In this document: positions 12,795-29,930 of the stretch, in pieces
Layout of the letters: each line of letters starts with the position of its first letter
Numbering within the stretch: position 1 is the stretch's first letter
Origin: Thamnaconus septentrionalis
Taxonomy: Eukaryota; Chordata; Actinopteri; Tetraodontiformes; Monacanthidae
DNA length: 64,000 nt
Direction of reading: 5' to 3'
NCBI GenBank assembly: GCA_009823395.1
Contig: CM020512.1
Coordinates: 11,894,405-11,958,404, forward strand
Program-made: the position numbers and the translations under genes
The notes under the pieces: model-generated
Told to the model about the DNA's origin: nothing
Database searches by the model: none
Seen by the model: the letters and a program-made list of their open reading frames with translations, nothing else

Positions 12795-13224
12795 CAGATG
12801 GACTAAACTAAAATTAGCGTGCAGCACGTCCAAAACGTCCCGTCAACTTCACAACACACTTCCTGTTTGTCTCCTCTGCTCCTGAATAGCAGTGGCTGAG
12901 GGGAAGGGGGGGGGGGGTCAAAGGTCGCTGACCTTTCCAACTTTCTGCCGCCAGCCAATCGAGATGGAGGCCTCACGACGGACCGACAGGCTGATGCCGC
13001 TGGAACTGCTTCCTGTTGACCGAACTTCTACTTCCTGAACATCACCGCGCTCTCGCGTCCCGACAGGAAGTTCTGGTCTGGACGGGAGCCGAGCCCCCGA
13101 GGGCCCGGTCAGACCAGGTGAACCGGCTGATCGGCAGCACGGCGCTGCGTTCAGGGACACTCGGAGGGAAGAGACAACCGGGCCGCTCGACAGCTCGAGG
13201 CTGTTGTTGCACTGAGTCACATGG

Positions 13225-13261
<37 letters not shown>

Positions 13262-13459
13262 GGAGAGAGAGAGATGTGGGAAAAAAAGGGAAAAAACATT
13301 TGGAAACAACATCTGTTGACACACACACGCACGCGCGCACTTGCACGCACATACACACACACGCGGCAGTGATGCATGCTGGGAGAGAACCAGTGAAACA
13401 TCAATCAACAGGCCGAGGACAAATAACAAAAACACGTGTGTGTGTGTAACCCGACTGTG

Positions 13460-13513
<54 letters not shown>

Positions 13514-13578
13514 ACCTGAAACAGAAAGTGGTCGTCTAAGGTGTGAAAACAACTTCACAGGTTTCATAATGAAAGTAG

Positions 13579-13671
<93 letters not shown>

Positions 13672-13769
13672 TGTGAGTGTGAGTGTGCGGTCAAGGAACA
13701 AAGAAACCAGCTTTTAAAAACAGAACTGAAAAGAAACAAGATGCATTTCTTTTAAATCGCTGCGGCCCA

Positions 13770-13856
<87 letters not shown>

Positions 13857-14136
13857 ACTACACATCGAGTCTCAGAGGCCGAACCAGTGACCTGCTGCTT
13901 AAACAGCGACCCACATAGGAGTCACACACGCATGCTAAAAAGAAACCCCCGCGGTGGTTGAGAGCGCCCTCTGCTGTCGCAGCAGCCTCTATACAGGCAC
14001 AGCGCAAGCACAACACACGGACCAACTATTAGGTCCCATTAACGATGCCGCACTTCGCATCGCGCCAAGACCGCGACACCGCCAAGAACACGGCGCAACA
14101 CTGACACCTGCTGGCGACTGGATGGGACTGCGTACG

Positions 14137-14195
<59 letters not shown>

Positions 14196-14299
14196 AACTC
14201 ACCGACGGCCCTGAACAGACACGCTCCGTCCTCCTTCATCTTCTTGATGACGAAGCCTTTCTTTTCCCGAAGAGCTTTTTCAAACCAGTGCTCCTGCTG

Positions 14300-14366
<67 letters not shown>

Positions 14367-17300
14367 AGAGTGAGGCGTCAGTGCAGGTGACTAAACAGTA
14401 AAATACCCAGAATTCCCTGTTCCCGTCTGACCAGCTGATCATCGTCTGACTGAATCATTACACAGCTTCACTGAGTCTTACATTCCGAAAGGCAAATCTG
14501 AGTAAACTCCTTTTTTTTTTTACTTCTTCCTCCAACAGGTTACTCGCTTGAAAAGCCACCGATGAACCAACTGTCACACGTTGCACCCAAATACAATAAC
14601 AAAACAAAAGAAGCAGCGGGTTATCTGCGGATGTGCCGATCATCTCAACTCTTATTTGTACAGCGCCGCCGCTAAATCACATCCAAAAATGTCTCAAAGC
14701 ACTTTGTACAATCAGAGAACAAGAACCAACTGGGCCAGCGCTCATCAAATGTGTGGATTTGAACACACAACTGAATAAAAATATCATTAAAAAAAATTAC
14801 TTTCCTCAAATTAACAAGTCAGAAACAAATAAAAACACAGGAAAATCTCCACCCTCATCATTTTGTTATGTTGTACGGATTCCACCAGGCGAAGTTGTTG
14901 CAGTAAGTGTGACATTACATATAACATTATATAATACGGGCCGTTTGCTGCTCTGTCCGTCATTGAGCAACATCGTGTTTGTGTAGGTTTGTTGCTGCAA
15001 AGCTAATTTCCCTGCTCCTGGATCAGTTTCCTAACAGCAGCGAGAACAACCAAGAACCTTCAGCTTCTACCTGCAGACACCTGGCTGGGTTCACCTGCAG
15101 ACAGGCTGAGGAGCAGCAAAGACTGGAGGCAGGGGGAGGTGGAGAGCAAGGAAGAGAAGCATAGGAGGGATGGGAAGGAGGAAGTGGAGAGATGAGGAGG
15201 AGGCAGGAGATGGAGGGGGAGAAGCAGGGAGGAAGAGGGGAAGGAGAAAGAGGAGAAACAGGAAGGAGGAGGAGTAGAAACAGGGAGAAGGACAAGTGAG
15301 GGAAAGGCCGAGGAGAAAGAGGAGCAGGAAGAGGAAAAAAGCGGGATGGAGGGAGAGGAGATGCAGGAAGAGGAGGAGGAAGGGGAGAAGTTGGGAAGAG
15401 GAGGAGGAAGAAGAGAAGCAGGGAGGAGGAGGAGGAAGAAGAGAAGCAGGGAGGAGGAGGAGGAAGAGGAGGAGGAGGAAGAAGAGAAGCAGGGAGGAGG
15501 AAGAGGAGAAGCAGGGAGGAGGGGAAGGAGGAGGAGGAAGTGAAACAGGGAGGAGGACGAGGAAGAGAAGCAGAGAAGAGGAGGAGGAAGAGGAGAAGCA
15601 GGGAGGAGGATGAGGAGGAGGAGAAGCAGGGAGGAGGATGAGGAGGAGGAAGAGAAGCAGGGAGGAGGGGGAGGAGGAGGAAGAGAAACAGGGAAGAGGA
15701 TAAGGAGGAGGAGAAGCCGGGAGGTGGAGGATGAGGAGGAGACACTGGGATGACTCCAGTGACGTCCCTGACTGAGGTCATGGACTGAGTAACAATCTCT
15801 GGTGTGTGAACGATGAGCTTCATGCCTGTCACACTTCAACTCGCAGGTGGTAACAGCTGAGGACGGCGACACCTGACCTGTGTGGCGACCCCTGGGCGAG
15901 CGGAGCTTAAAGCAGCGACAGGTACTTTATCAACACTGACATTGAGGGGGAACAGCAGTCCTGCAGTTAGCACAGCGCCCCTCGCTGGCCTGGTGCAGAA
16001 CAACACAACTTTGGGGTTCCTGTCCCGAACTTTTTTTTCCTCTGAACAGCGCAGCAAAGTTGTGGCGACGTGAAACTCTCAAATTCACGCATGACAGCTA
16101 CTAAGAACATCAACGCACCCCTTTAATCTCCTCATTTCACTTCTCATCTCAAACTGTTAGAAAAAAAAATATAGGGAACCGAATTTAAACTGGTATGGTA
16201 TTTTAAACACACACGGCATCAACTGTTTGTCTTTAACATTGAACTTGTGACCACATCAGTCACATTCTTGTGGAAATATGTTTTAAGATAATACACACAA
16301 GGTTGACGTTAGTTATCACAAAATATTATACAATGGACTATATTGAACACACCTGGTCGCATTCTAAACACATTGAAATAAAACATCCCATAATAGGCCT
16401 GAGGAGGTATTTTATCGCCCGTTTTGTGCTCCTTCGGTTTCCCGGTGGGAATTTAACCGACAAACTGCGGCTCCATCCTCCTCACTTTGTTTACATTCAC
16501 ACCACGGGCCCATGTGTTGACCTTTGACCCGAACCGCGCCTGACGGCCAACAAGACCACTCTACCTGGAAACAGGTGGAACGCATTTATTTCATCCGGTT
16601 GAGTGTGGAAAACCACAACTGATTGTTCGGTTGACAACAAGAAACAACGACAACAAAACGACAACTAGAACCAGCGACAATGGAGCGCGGTTCAGTTGGC
16701 CTTCATTACACAACGCCGAACTTAATTGTTGCGTCTCGTTTGCAACGTTTTAGACGATAACGTGTTTTAATTCCACACATAAAACGTTTTTATGCGACTC
16801 AAACCTCCCCCACTTTGCAACGTCCGCCGGTTTAAATTGCCTTGTGTCGCTACTGGTAGCATTAGCATTGCTAATGTGAGCCGAGCTAACGATTAGCTCC
16901 CTACCTGCTCCACCGTAGCCGGGTCCATGGACTGCAGCCGCGCCGCGTTCTCGTACTCGTCTTCGCTGTTGTTCCCGGCTCCTTCCTCCGTGTCCTGGCT
17001 GGAGCCCACTCCTCCCGGTCCGGTCACACCGGGCTGTCCCCCACCGGCTAGAGCCGCCACCACCCCGCCGGAGCAGGTGCCTGCCTGCCGCCGCCTCTTG
17101 CTAAGCCCGGGCCCGGAGCAGCAGCTGCCGATCCCGCCGCCGCAGCTGACGACGCCGGCCGTGACGACGATGTCTCCACGGGAGCCGGCCACCATTCCGC
17201 CGCTGCTGTCCCGGCCATCGACCGGCCCTACCGGCGGAACGGAGCCGCCGGGCGGCGGAGAGGCCTGCTGCGGCCGGGAGCTCGCCTCGATGCTCCGCCT

Positions 17301-17492
17301 GTCGTCCCTGGCAGAGGGCGGAGCGGCTTGGTAGGACCACGGCGGAGGTGAAGCCCTCGGCCGGGTTCCCGTCCTGGCGGCGTGCGGGTGCGGGTGCTGG
17401 TGGGAGTCGGAGCCGCTCCTCCGGTCACTGTCATCGGCGTGGTCCGAGACGCCGACCCCGGGGCTGGGCTTCTTCTTGGGCAGGATCGTCAT
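7153..17492 (-). CDS. otud5: OTU domain deubiquitinase 5 (OTUD5/DUBA), with an apparent frameshift
   Basis: OTU-family cysteine deubiquitinase that trims ubiquitin chains from targets such as TRAF3 and chromatin regulators (family knowledge). Exons in coding order: 17492-16905, 14296-14203, 11187-11123, 10848-10692, 10266-10118, 9156-8971, 8894-8688, 8435-8364, 7286-7153. The start is ATG in [11 protein letters not shown], as in human OTUD5. The phosphorylation-site motif NSEDEYE is near residue 180, catalytic DGAC with Cys222, IHYNS with His327, and a C-terminal ubiquitin-interacting motif [19 protein letters not shown]. Exon 8894-8688 begins in frame with [19 protein letters not shown], but its conserved end (KPPSP and [10 protein letters not shown]) lies in another frame, and the first frame stops near 8713. 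The summed length is 1652 nt, one short of a multiple of three; with one more base it would give 550 aa. The cause is a real indel or an assembly error. Confidence 0.95.
9635..9835 (+). repeat. Dispersed repeat, copy A (pair with 24320-24530)
   Basis: Shares the ordered blocks GTACTGCAGCC, AATAAATCTTTCTATTG, a GGAC(T)TT/GGACGTT block, and AGGTCAGAAAAT/AGGCCAGAAAAT with the stretch at 24320-24530. It lies in an OTUD5 intron. The family is not recognised. Confidence 0.6.
10282..10329. repeat. (GGA)n trinucleotide array in OTUD5 intron
   Basis: About 15 GGA units close to the 3' splice site at 10267. On the sense strand they form a CCT/TCC tract that can act as the polypyrimidine tract for exon 10266-10118. 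Confidence 0.95.
10386..10440 (-). repeat. Fragment of a dispersed teleost repeat (GAGAGGCCAAACATCTTC type)
   Basis: Reverse complement of a sequence also present at 59052-59115 and 43930-43985: GCCTTT followed by GAGAGGC(C/G)AAACNTCTTCAAG and AGTCCAGTT. Another piece, matching CATCCAGAGCAGT on the minus strand, is at 10588-10612, so the copy may be split by the CTGT array. Confidence 0.6.
10441..10572. repeat. CTGT/GACT tandem array in OTUD5 intron
   Basis: Contains two near-identical 38-bp units (GACTGACTGTCTCCATCTGC plus following bases) within a GACTGTCTGT-rich tract. It lies on one side of OTUD5 exon 10848-10692, and its complement occurs on the other side at 10866-11117. Confidence 0.85.
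10866..11117. repeat. ACAG/CAGT tandem array in OTUD5 intron
   Basis: Long run of CAGTCAGT, CAGACAG and GTTAAACAGTCAG units ending at the 5' splice site of exon 11187-11123. It is reverse-complementary in composition and partly in sequence to 10441-10572. Confidence 0.9.
11793..13855. repeat. Dense CA/TG microsatellite cluster in OTUD5 intron 2
   Basis: Separate CA or TG arrays lie at about 11793-11832, 11950-12042, 12544-12607, 12706-12794, 13226-13260, 13460-13511, 13579-13682 and 13769-13855. Orientation alternates (CA versus TG on the plus strand). No exon is seen between 11188 and 14202. Confidence 0.9.
14138..14360. repeat. TG and GA arrays flanking OTUD5 exon 2
   Basis: A (GT)n run at 14138-14185 followed by GA, and a (GA)n run at 14302-14360, bracket exon 14296-14203. 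The GA run gives a long CT polypyrimidine tract on the sense strand before the exon. Confidence 0.9.
15120..15742. repeat. Polypurine GGA/GAAGCAGGGAGGAGG minisatellite
   Basis: About 600 bp of almost pure purine on the plus strand in OTUD5 intron 1. Degenerate units of GAAGCAGGGAGGAGGAG(GA) recur roughly every 25-35 bp. The long overlapping open frames here (S/P/L-rich on minus, E/R/K-rich on plus) are products of this composition. Confidence 0.85.
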
Positions 17493-18250
17493 GGTGTAGT
17501 CAGTGTGTGTTGAGGGAAGCAGGGAGGGGGTCAGAGGGCGACGAGTCCTCCCGTTCTCGATCAAATGTTTCGGTGTGTCGGCCCTCCGCTCCGGCCCTTC
17601 GACCCAAATCACCGAGCTGAGGCTCTTAGCGAACCGAAACGGACGACAGAAGCGGCTGCTCGGCCTTTCTCGGCGGTGTAGCGGAACAAAAACAAAAACG
17701 CGTATCCGTCTTCCCCGTTCTCCAGCCTGTCCAGTCCACAAAACATCAACACAATCTGACGGAGGGCTCTGACGTCACTTCCTGGTTGCGACGGTGTTAT
17801 GGCGAGTTCTGAGCGTCGCCCGAGAATCTCGTTCTGCGGGAGCTGCGGAGGAACTTTCAGGCCGTGTGGGAACTTTTTCCGCTCCGTTTTTTGACTTTGT
17901 GACTTAGAACTCCCGGTTCAAAGTCAAAATTCCGTGTTCAAAGGCAGACCAAGGTTTTTCCACCGCCTCGGATTTCTCAACGCAAAAGAATGAACGATTA
18001 GCGATACCACTGATCAGACACGTGATCTGTCAGTTGTCGTGCTACACGAAAATATGTTATCGATCTATCGTATAGCCATAAAAAAGTGTTTTCTCTATCT
18101 GGTATTAAATGCGTTTCGAATACCTAAAATTCTCAACATTGTGCTGCCTTGCAAAGTATTTCAGAATTTCACAAATGTACACCTTAGATTTTCACTATAA
18201 TTTATATTGTTAATATATCTACGTTAACTTTAGTGTGAAAATAACAATTA
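17493..18250 (-). promoter_or_regulatory. OTUD5 promoter / 5' UTR region
   Basis: CpG-rich sequence upstream of the OTUD5 ATG. A full CRE-type TGACGTCA at 17770-17777 is followed directly by CTTCCTGG, which resembles an ETS site. The sequence becomes AT-rich beyond about 18000. The transcription start is not visible directly. Confidence 0.5.
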
Positions 18251-20810
18251 TTTCAGTGCATGTATTCAAATATCCGGTTGATCCAAAAATTAAAAGGATC
18301 ATGTATCAGCTGTATACACGACACTATTAAAACGACACGAGTCAGTGAACAATCACCAAGCAGGCTGTGGAGTGACAAGTGTTTATTTAAACGTCTTTTC
18401 CGCACGCACGCGCACACGCACATTCGCTGACACACACACATACACACACACACACACACACACATCTTTAGTTACAGTCGGTGCTCAGTGCTGTGTAACA
18501 ATAATAATAATAATAGTACAAGGAAGAGTTGTCTTCAAATATATAGAGCTACACACTTTATACAAAATACCCTGCATATCGCTGTCAAGTTTAGTCTGAG
18601 TGACGTGAGTCGGTGATGAGGTTCATCGCGCACAACAGCAGAGGGCGCCAACACGCCGTTTAAATCGGAAAATGGCGTTCCAAAGTCAGTGAAATCGTTC
18701 AAATCGATTGGTTAATCTTTTTTTGGGACGTGATGCAGACAGACAGAGGCGAAGTGGCGCCCTCTAGTGTTCGGATCCCGGAGAGATGCCAAGCGTCCCG
18801 TGGCTGTTTGGTTCCTGAAGAGTTTGGTTGACAAGACAGTTGAGGGAAAATATTTGGCAAGAAGGGGTCTGAACGAGAAACCTGCAAACTGGTCACATAG
18901 AAGGAACCGAGGACGCAACATTTGAGGATGGTCTCCGGGAATTAACATCTCAAAAGTGCTTTGAGGTTGTTTTTAAGGAAATGAAATGGAGGAAAAAAAT
19001 CTCCACAAAATTGCAACATAATCTGGTTGGTTGATAATCAGGAAGGGAAAAAAAAAAAAAAAAAAAAAAGGATGACGAGAAACTTCCGTCAAAAATTTGA
19101 CCTCTCGTCTCGATGCCTGAAAATCAAGTGTGTAGTTTGCAATTCTGAGCCATTTCTAAGTCTAACTTGGTCGGGGCGCCCCCTCCTGGCTGAGCAGTTT
19201 GCAGGTCGCTGTGGAGAAGACAGTTCTAAACATGAGTGCAAAGGCATGCAGCACCTCCTCCTCTTCCTGCTTCTCCTCCACCGCCTCCTCCTCCTCCTCT
19301 TCTTCCTTCTCCTTCAGTGCAACTTCAACAAGTCGGTGGGCAAAAAAAGTTTGGAGGGTAGAAAGGAGCAGCTGCGACGCTGCAGACGGCAGCAGGTCAC
19401 AGTGCATCCGTGCAGTGCATCACAGTAACGGTTCGGTGCTGTCACACAGCGTGTCGGGTAGCGAGAGAGAGAGAGAGAGACGCTCCCGCAGAGTCATAGG
19501 TCCCGTTTTCTTACACACACACACACACACACACATGCACACACTCTCTCTGAAACACTTCCGGTGCTGCAGCCCAGGAAAAAAAAACCCCCAAAACTAA
19601 AGACATAAATATCAGACAAAGAATAAAGAACAAGAAAATATCACTCAGAGCGACGGCATGAAAACATCAGATTGAGATGGAGTAACGGAATAAAAAAATA
19701 ATATACATTTCGAAAATGCCAAGTTTACTGGCACATCCAAGTCCAAATTAGAGAACTTTGGTTCGAATTCTCATTTTCAATTGTCTGAAACGACACAATT
19801 TATTGCATAAATTGGTCTTGAGAAACGTAATTCTTTTAGAATTTTCCTGAAACACCATTTTAACAGACTTTGGTCTGCTGCAGTTATCGCAGCATAAATC
19901 CATTATGTTTAATTTTTCAAACTGAAGAACTTATGAAGTTATTATCATCAAGTTACTTGTCCTTTGACAAGAACATAAATCTGTGATTTATCTTTATTCT
20001 GTTGCTTTGTAATCCTGCATGTTTCTTACGCGATACCCTTTATTCATTAGAATTTCAAACATTTTGAATTTTGAATCAAGTGTGAGTGAGTGTGGGTGAG
20101 TGTGAGTGAGTTTAAAGCTCAGAAATCCTCTTGTGAGTCTCTCTGCCGTGGACACATTTTTTTCAGTTTTCGCACTTCCTGTGCCGTGCTGCTACGTTAG
20201 GCGGCGCTCCGACGGGAAAACGGGACCTTTGATTCTGCAAACTGGCAAAGACAAACGAGCTGTTTCTGGGCAGCGGCCGAGTGGCAGCGCTGCGTCCGTC
20301 CGTCCGTCCGTCCGTCTGTCTGTACTTGTTCGTCTGAACAGCTAAAAACACAAGGAGGACAAGGTCGTTTCTCCGTCGCCTCCCCGTGAAGGAGGGGCTG
20401 GGACCAGGAAGGGGCCCCGGAGCCACGGCTTGAGATACAAATCCCGACCACAGGTGCAACTGCTGTTCTTGGAACGGAAAGGAGAAGAAGGAGAAGAAGA
20501 AGAAGAAGGAGAAGGAGAAGAGGGAAGAAGAAGGAGAAGGAGGAGAAGAGAAGAAGAAGGAAGAAGAAGAAGAAGAAGAAGAAGAAGAAGAAGAAGAAGA
20601 AGAAGAAGAAGAAGAAGAAGCTTCTGTTTCTGCTGTGTGGGTGAAAAAGTGAAAACTTTTGGTTTGTAGACGAGCCCCCACCTCCCCCACTCCAGTCCTC
20701 CTCTGCCCCCCCCTAGTCACATGACCCTGCTGGTGACTCCACCCCTCCTCCTCCTCTCTCTCCCTCTCCCTCTCTCTCTGTCTCTCCCTCTCTGCCTCCC
20801 GCACCTCCGG
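18251..20810. other. Intergenic / probable LRRN 3' UTR
   Basis: No exon is recognised. It holds CA runs (18430-18463, 19514-19535), a purine A tract (19046-19070), and minus-strand AATAAA candidates (plus TTTATT near 20037 and 18384) that could terminate the LRRN-type transcript. A (GAA)n array occupies 20560-20620. Confidence 0.45.
20467..20620. repeat. GAA/GGA purine array
   Basis: Interrupted GAAGGAGAAG units run into an uninterrupted (GAA)n tract ending at 20620. This lies in the presumed 3' UTR of the LRRN-type gene, where it would read as UUC repeats in RNA. Confidence 0.9.
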
Positions 20811-26292
<5,482 letters not shown>

Positions 26293-26461
26293 GGTGCACT
26301 GGGGGCGGAGCCGGCGGGCTGAACTGTGGTGGCCACTTTCTGCAGTCAGCCAGAGGGGGGCGCTCACGTCGACAGCTGGACAGACACACACACACACACA
26401 CAAAGCAGATAGTTGAGTTATCACTTCAAACACGCTCGCAAGCATCATACTCATCACACCA

Positions 26462-26492
<31 letters not shown>

Positions 26493-26672
26493 TGTGTTTC
26501 AGTCGCGAACAGCCGGGATGCGACAACAATATTTGTGTCGGCAGCGAAAGACATCAACACACACCACCCACTCAGAGAGAGGAGCAGCCAAACACACACA
26601 CACACACACACACACTACATCCTTGACCCTAATGTGACCAGACAGCTGTGATGCTGTTGAGGACTACAACAC

Positions 26673-26722
<50 letters not shown>

Positions 26723-28887
26723 CGGGGTAGGGAATGGGGACAACTTTGCCTCTGGTGCCATGGCAACCAGCCAGGAAGTGAAAAAGGGAGAGTTGCTTCT
26801 GATTGGCTGACGTCGACCTCAGGTGCAGCTTTTCAAAGTTATATCGACAAAGAAAATAACAGTCTGTTGTTAATTTGTGATATAAAAACAGCAGAAAAAA
26901 GCTCACACACTCGCCATCACCTGTCTGTTCTCATTTGGTTTGTTAATGTATTTCAGGACAAGGTGCATTATGGGTAGGCTGCAGAAATCCATCTGTGATG
27001 CCCCTAAATCTAATCTGCTGGTCCGCCGGCTCACACAAACAGTAATCCTCTACCTGCTGTTCAACTCCCTGAAGGAGCGTGCACGTGCCCAACAGTGTGC
27101 ACGTGATGCCCTCCGCGCACAAACATCAACAGAGAGCGCCGTCAGGATTTCTCTATGCCGCTCCCTCCCCTAGTTCCTCAGAGGGGGGCGGAGCCATCCT
27201 CAGGTCAGGCGTGGCTTTGGTGTGTGTGTGTGTGTGTGTGTGTGGGGTTGGGGGGAGTTTGATGGTAAATCTGGGCGGGCGACTCATCACGGCAACAGAA
27301 CACATCATCGCAGACGAGCTGCAGAGTTAAAAATGCATCGAGCCCAGACCACTGCAGGAGCCTGCAGGAAAAAACAGGGGTTCACGTCATGTGGCGCTTT
27401 GTCCCAGCTGAACCTGAACGCAGCGCAGCAAGACACCCGGACAGGTTGTTGTGAACCTCCTCCTCTGTGTTCATGACAGTCTGAACACCTCCTTCATCCT
27501 CCCTCCCCCCTCCTCCCTCCTCGCACTTCTCCTCCGCCACCCCCCACCACCCCCTCCTCCTGGGCAGATAGAATATTGATGAGCAGAAATTAATTATTCA
27601 ACGAGCTGCTAGCGCATCGTTAGGTTCCGTGCAGAGGAGGCTGTGATTGGAGGAGAGCAGGAGACAGCGGTTAATTAACTGCGAGCGCTGGCCAGCCACA
27701 AACACACTCAGACATACACACACACACACACACACACAAACAGACACACAGACACACAGACACACACACACAGGTGGGAGGGAGAACAGCGGACAAAGCA
27801 GCTCGCGCCGCTAACAAGCTTTCAGGAGGAAATGGCAGCAAATCGGGTTGTATCCAATGAGATTACAGCGATTTTCAGAAATAACAATCAAAGGGATTTT
27901 CAGGTGTAACCTCAGACTGCCCAGACTGTTGAGGTGTTCAGGTGTACCAAAGAAAATCAGACTGGCCAGAATCACTTTAACAGCGTTTTAGACGTAAACT
28001 AAACTAACCGGGTTTCATCTATCTTTTTTTTTTTTTTTTTAAGGATTGCACTTTAACAACCACCGACCAACAAGCACACAGGTCAGCACCTGTGAGCGCA
28101 ACAATCCCACTAGTCTGGTGTAACCAAGCGGAAGTAAGTAAGTAAGTAAGTAGGAGGAGTCAAACGGCCCAGAGAAGGAATGCAACACTGCCATCTGGAG
28201 TGCAGGGGGATCAAAAGCACTGAGTGAAACTGGCGCAAATATTCCTGTGGTGATGACCAATGCTAAAGCATCAGTGAAGAGCCACAAAGTAAATCACTCA
28301 ATGGTTAAAAGTGTTAATCTGAAACCTTAACCGCAACACAACTATAATTGCGCGGTAACACCACTGCTCGCTGCTACAATTTTGTTGTACATTTTTGTAC
28401 AAAGACAATAAAGCTATCTATCTATCTATCAACTTCAAAAAGCTTCCCCCTCCAGGTCAGCAGCAGCATGAACAGCCTCTGACCTCAGCTGATCTCACAT
28501 CCCTTTCGATTTTCCACTCAGTGCCGTTTGTCGGGGAGGTTCGTGGGTTGTTTGTTTGAAGTTTGAAGGCGAGGCGACGCGTGAGGAGAATCTAGACGGG
28601 CTGCAATGGTGGCAGGCAGCGAGGGATTACATAACATAGTCGGTTACTGTTGAATCCTGCAGACTGAGGAGCGAGTGAGGAAAGTCGCTGACCCACTTTA
28701 TCTCGTCTTTGTCCACAGTTTCATGGCACAACAACTGTCTGTCAGCCAGCGGGAGTAGAAAAAGAGGAGCCGAGGAGGATGGGGAGGGTGAAAGGAGGGA
28801 AGAGGAGGTGGGAGAAGGAGGAATGAAAGGGAGGGATGAGAGGAGACAAGGCAACCCAACAGGTGGAGGCTGAAAGGACAGGAGGTG

Positions 28888-28953
<66 letters not shown>

Positions 28954-29480
28954 CACACAGAGCTGGGCGAATGGAACTTAATGCCAATTACTGATAATTT
29001 GCCATACAAAACATATCTCACCAAAGCTAGAAACACAACTCGTGAGCCAGTGTGAGTCACAACTTGGAACACACACCAACATCACCAACACCAACACACA
29101 AGTCTAAAACAACAACGGGGCTTGATGAGTCTACCAGGAAGTAGCGCTGTGTGCTGCTAATAGCCGCCACAGATATTAAAAGGACTTATAACACTTTTTC
29201 TTTGAAAGAAAATGTCAAACAAAAGAAAGAAAAAGACACAGGACGAAGAAGAACTGCTTATTTTTTGTTTTGTTTTTTATGTTTAACAAACATTAAAAGA
29301 ACAATGCAAAACATAAACAACAAGAGCAGCCCTTGTTGGAAAGGTGTCAGAGGCAAGTTAGCTAAGCTAAACTAAGCTAGCCTCGTCAAAAGTTAATACC
29401 GTGTTTGGCGCCACTTTGACACTGCTGAGTGATGATAATTCTAAACAAACAGCTCCAATTACACACTCAAATTTGTCCGG

Positions 29481-29513
<33 letters not shown>

Positions 29514-29651
29514 TCGGGACAAGGACCCGCAACAGTGACGTCACTGCGACGATAACTTGGTTTGGTTTCAGTGAGATTCCTTCACGGACCGTCAGATTTA
29601 TGACAACAAATCAGACGGGCAGCGTTTCCTCCGCGATCCTGATGACTTGAA

Positions 29652-29726
<75 letters not shown>

Positions 29727-29750
29727 AGGACGGACGCCCATCTTTCTCAC
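26293..29750. other. Presumed LRRN first intron: repeats and intergenic-like DNA
   Basis: A 3' splice site candidate (TCTGTCCAG, exon side from 26375) lies just upstream of the LRRN ATG, so 26293-26375 is probably 5' UTR. The rest has CA arrays (26462-26488, 26591-26614, 26684-26721, 28889-28966), a TCTA-tailed retroelement end near 28384-28432 and a GGA-rich patch at 28760-28850. No exon is recognised. Confidence 0.4.
28384..28432 (+). repeat. Retroelement 3' tail candidate
   Basis: TTGTACAAAGACAATAAAG followed by (CTAT)n resembles the tetranucleotide-tailed ends of fish non-LTR elements. Similar tails occur at 59380-59402. Confidence 0.45.
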
Positions 29751-29930
29751 CTTGCTCTGCCGCCTGCTGCACCTCCTCCTGCTTCGGCAGCTGCGCCGCC
29801 GCCGCTGCTGCACCGGGAAACACGCAACGAGTCCGGCGGACGGTGGCTCCGCTTCGCCGTGGTCCTGCTGGTTCCGCCGATGGTGGTCCGGATGAGGAGG
29901 ACGAACTGGGTCCCGCCGCCTTTATGTGTG
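29751..29930 (-). promoter_or_regulatory. Probable non-coding first exon of the LRRN gene
   Basis: A GC-rich stretch on the minus strand ends with a strong 5' splice site, GAGCAAG|GTGAGAA, at 29751/29750. No coding exon of a known family continues from it; the short open frame (AAAAAAQLPKQEEVQQAAEQ) is not recognised. Its position 3.4 kb upstream of the LRRN signal-peptide exon, which has its own upstream acceptor at 26376, suggests a 5' UTR exon. The upstream end is not visible. Confidence 0.4.

Noticed and set aside
11793..13855. Open frames rich in alternating His/Thr or Cys/Val
   Set aside because: They are translations of CA/TG microsatellites, present in complementary form on both strands; no family resemblance or splice context.
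15023..15872. Two minus-strand frames of about 270 aa rich in Ser/Pro/Leu
   Set aside because: They lie wholly in a polypurine minisatellite within OTUD5 intron 1. Overlapping frames on both strands are open only because of the biased composition.
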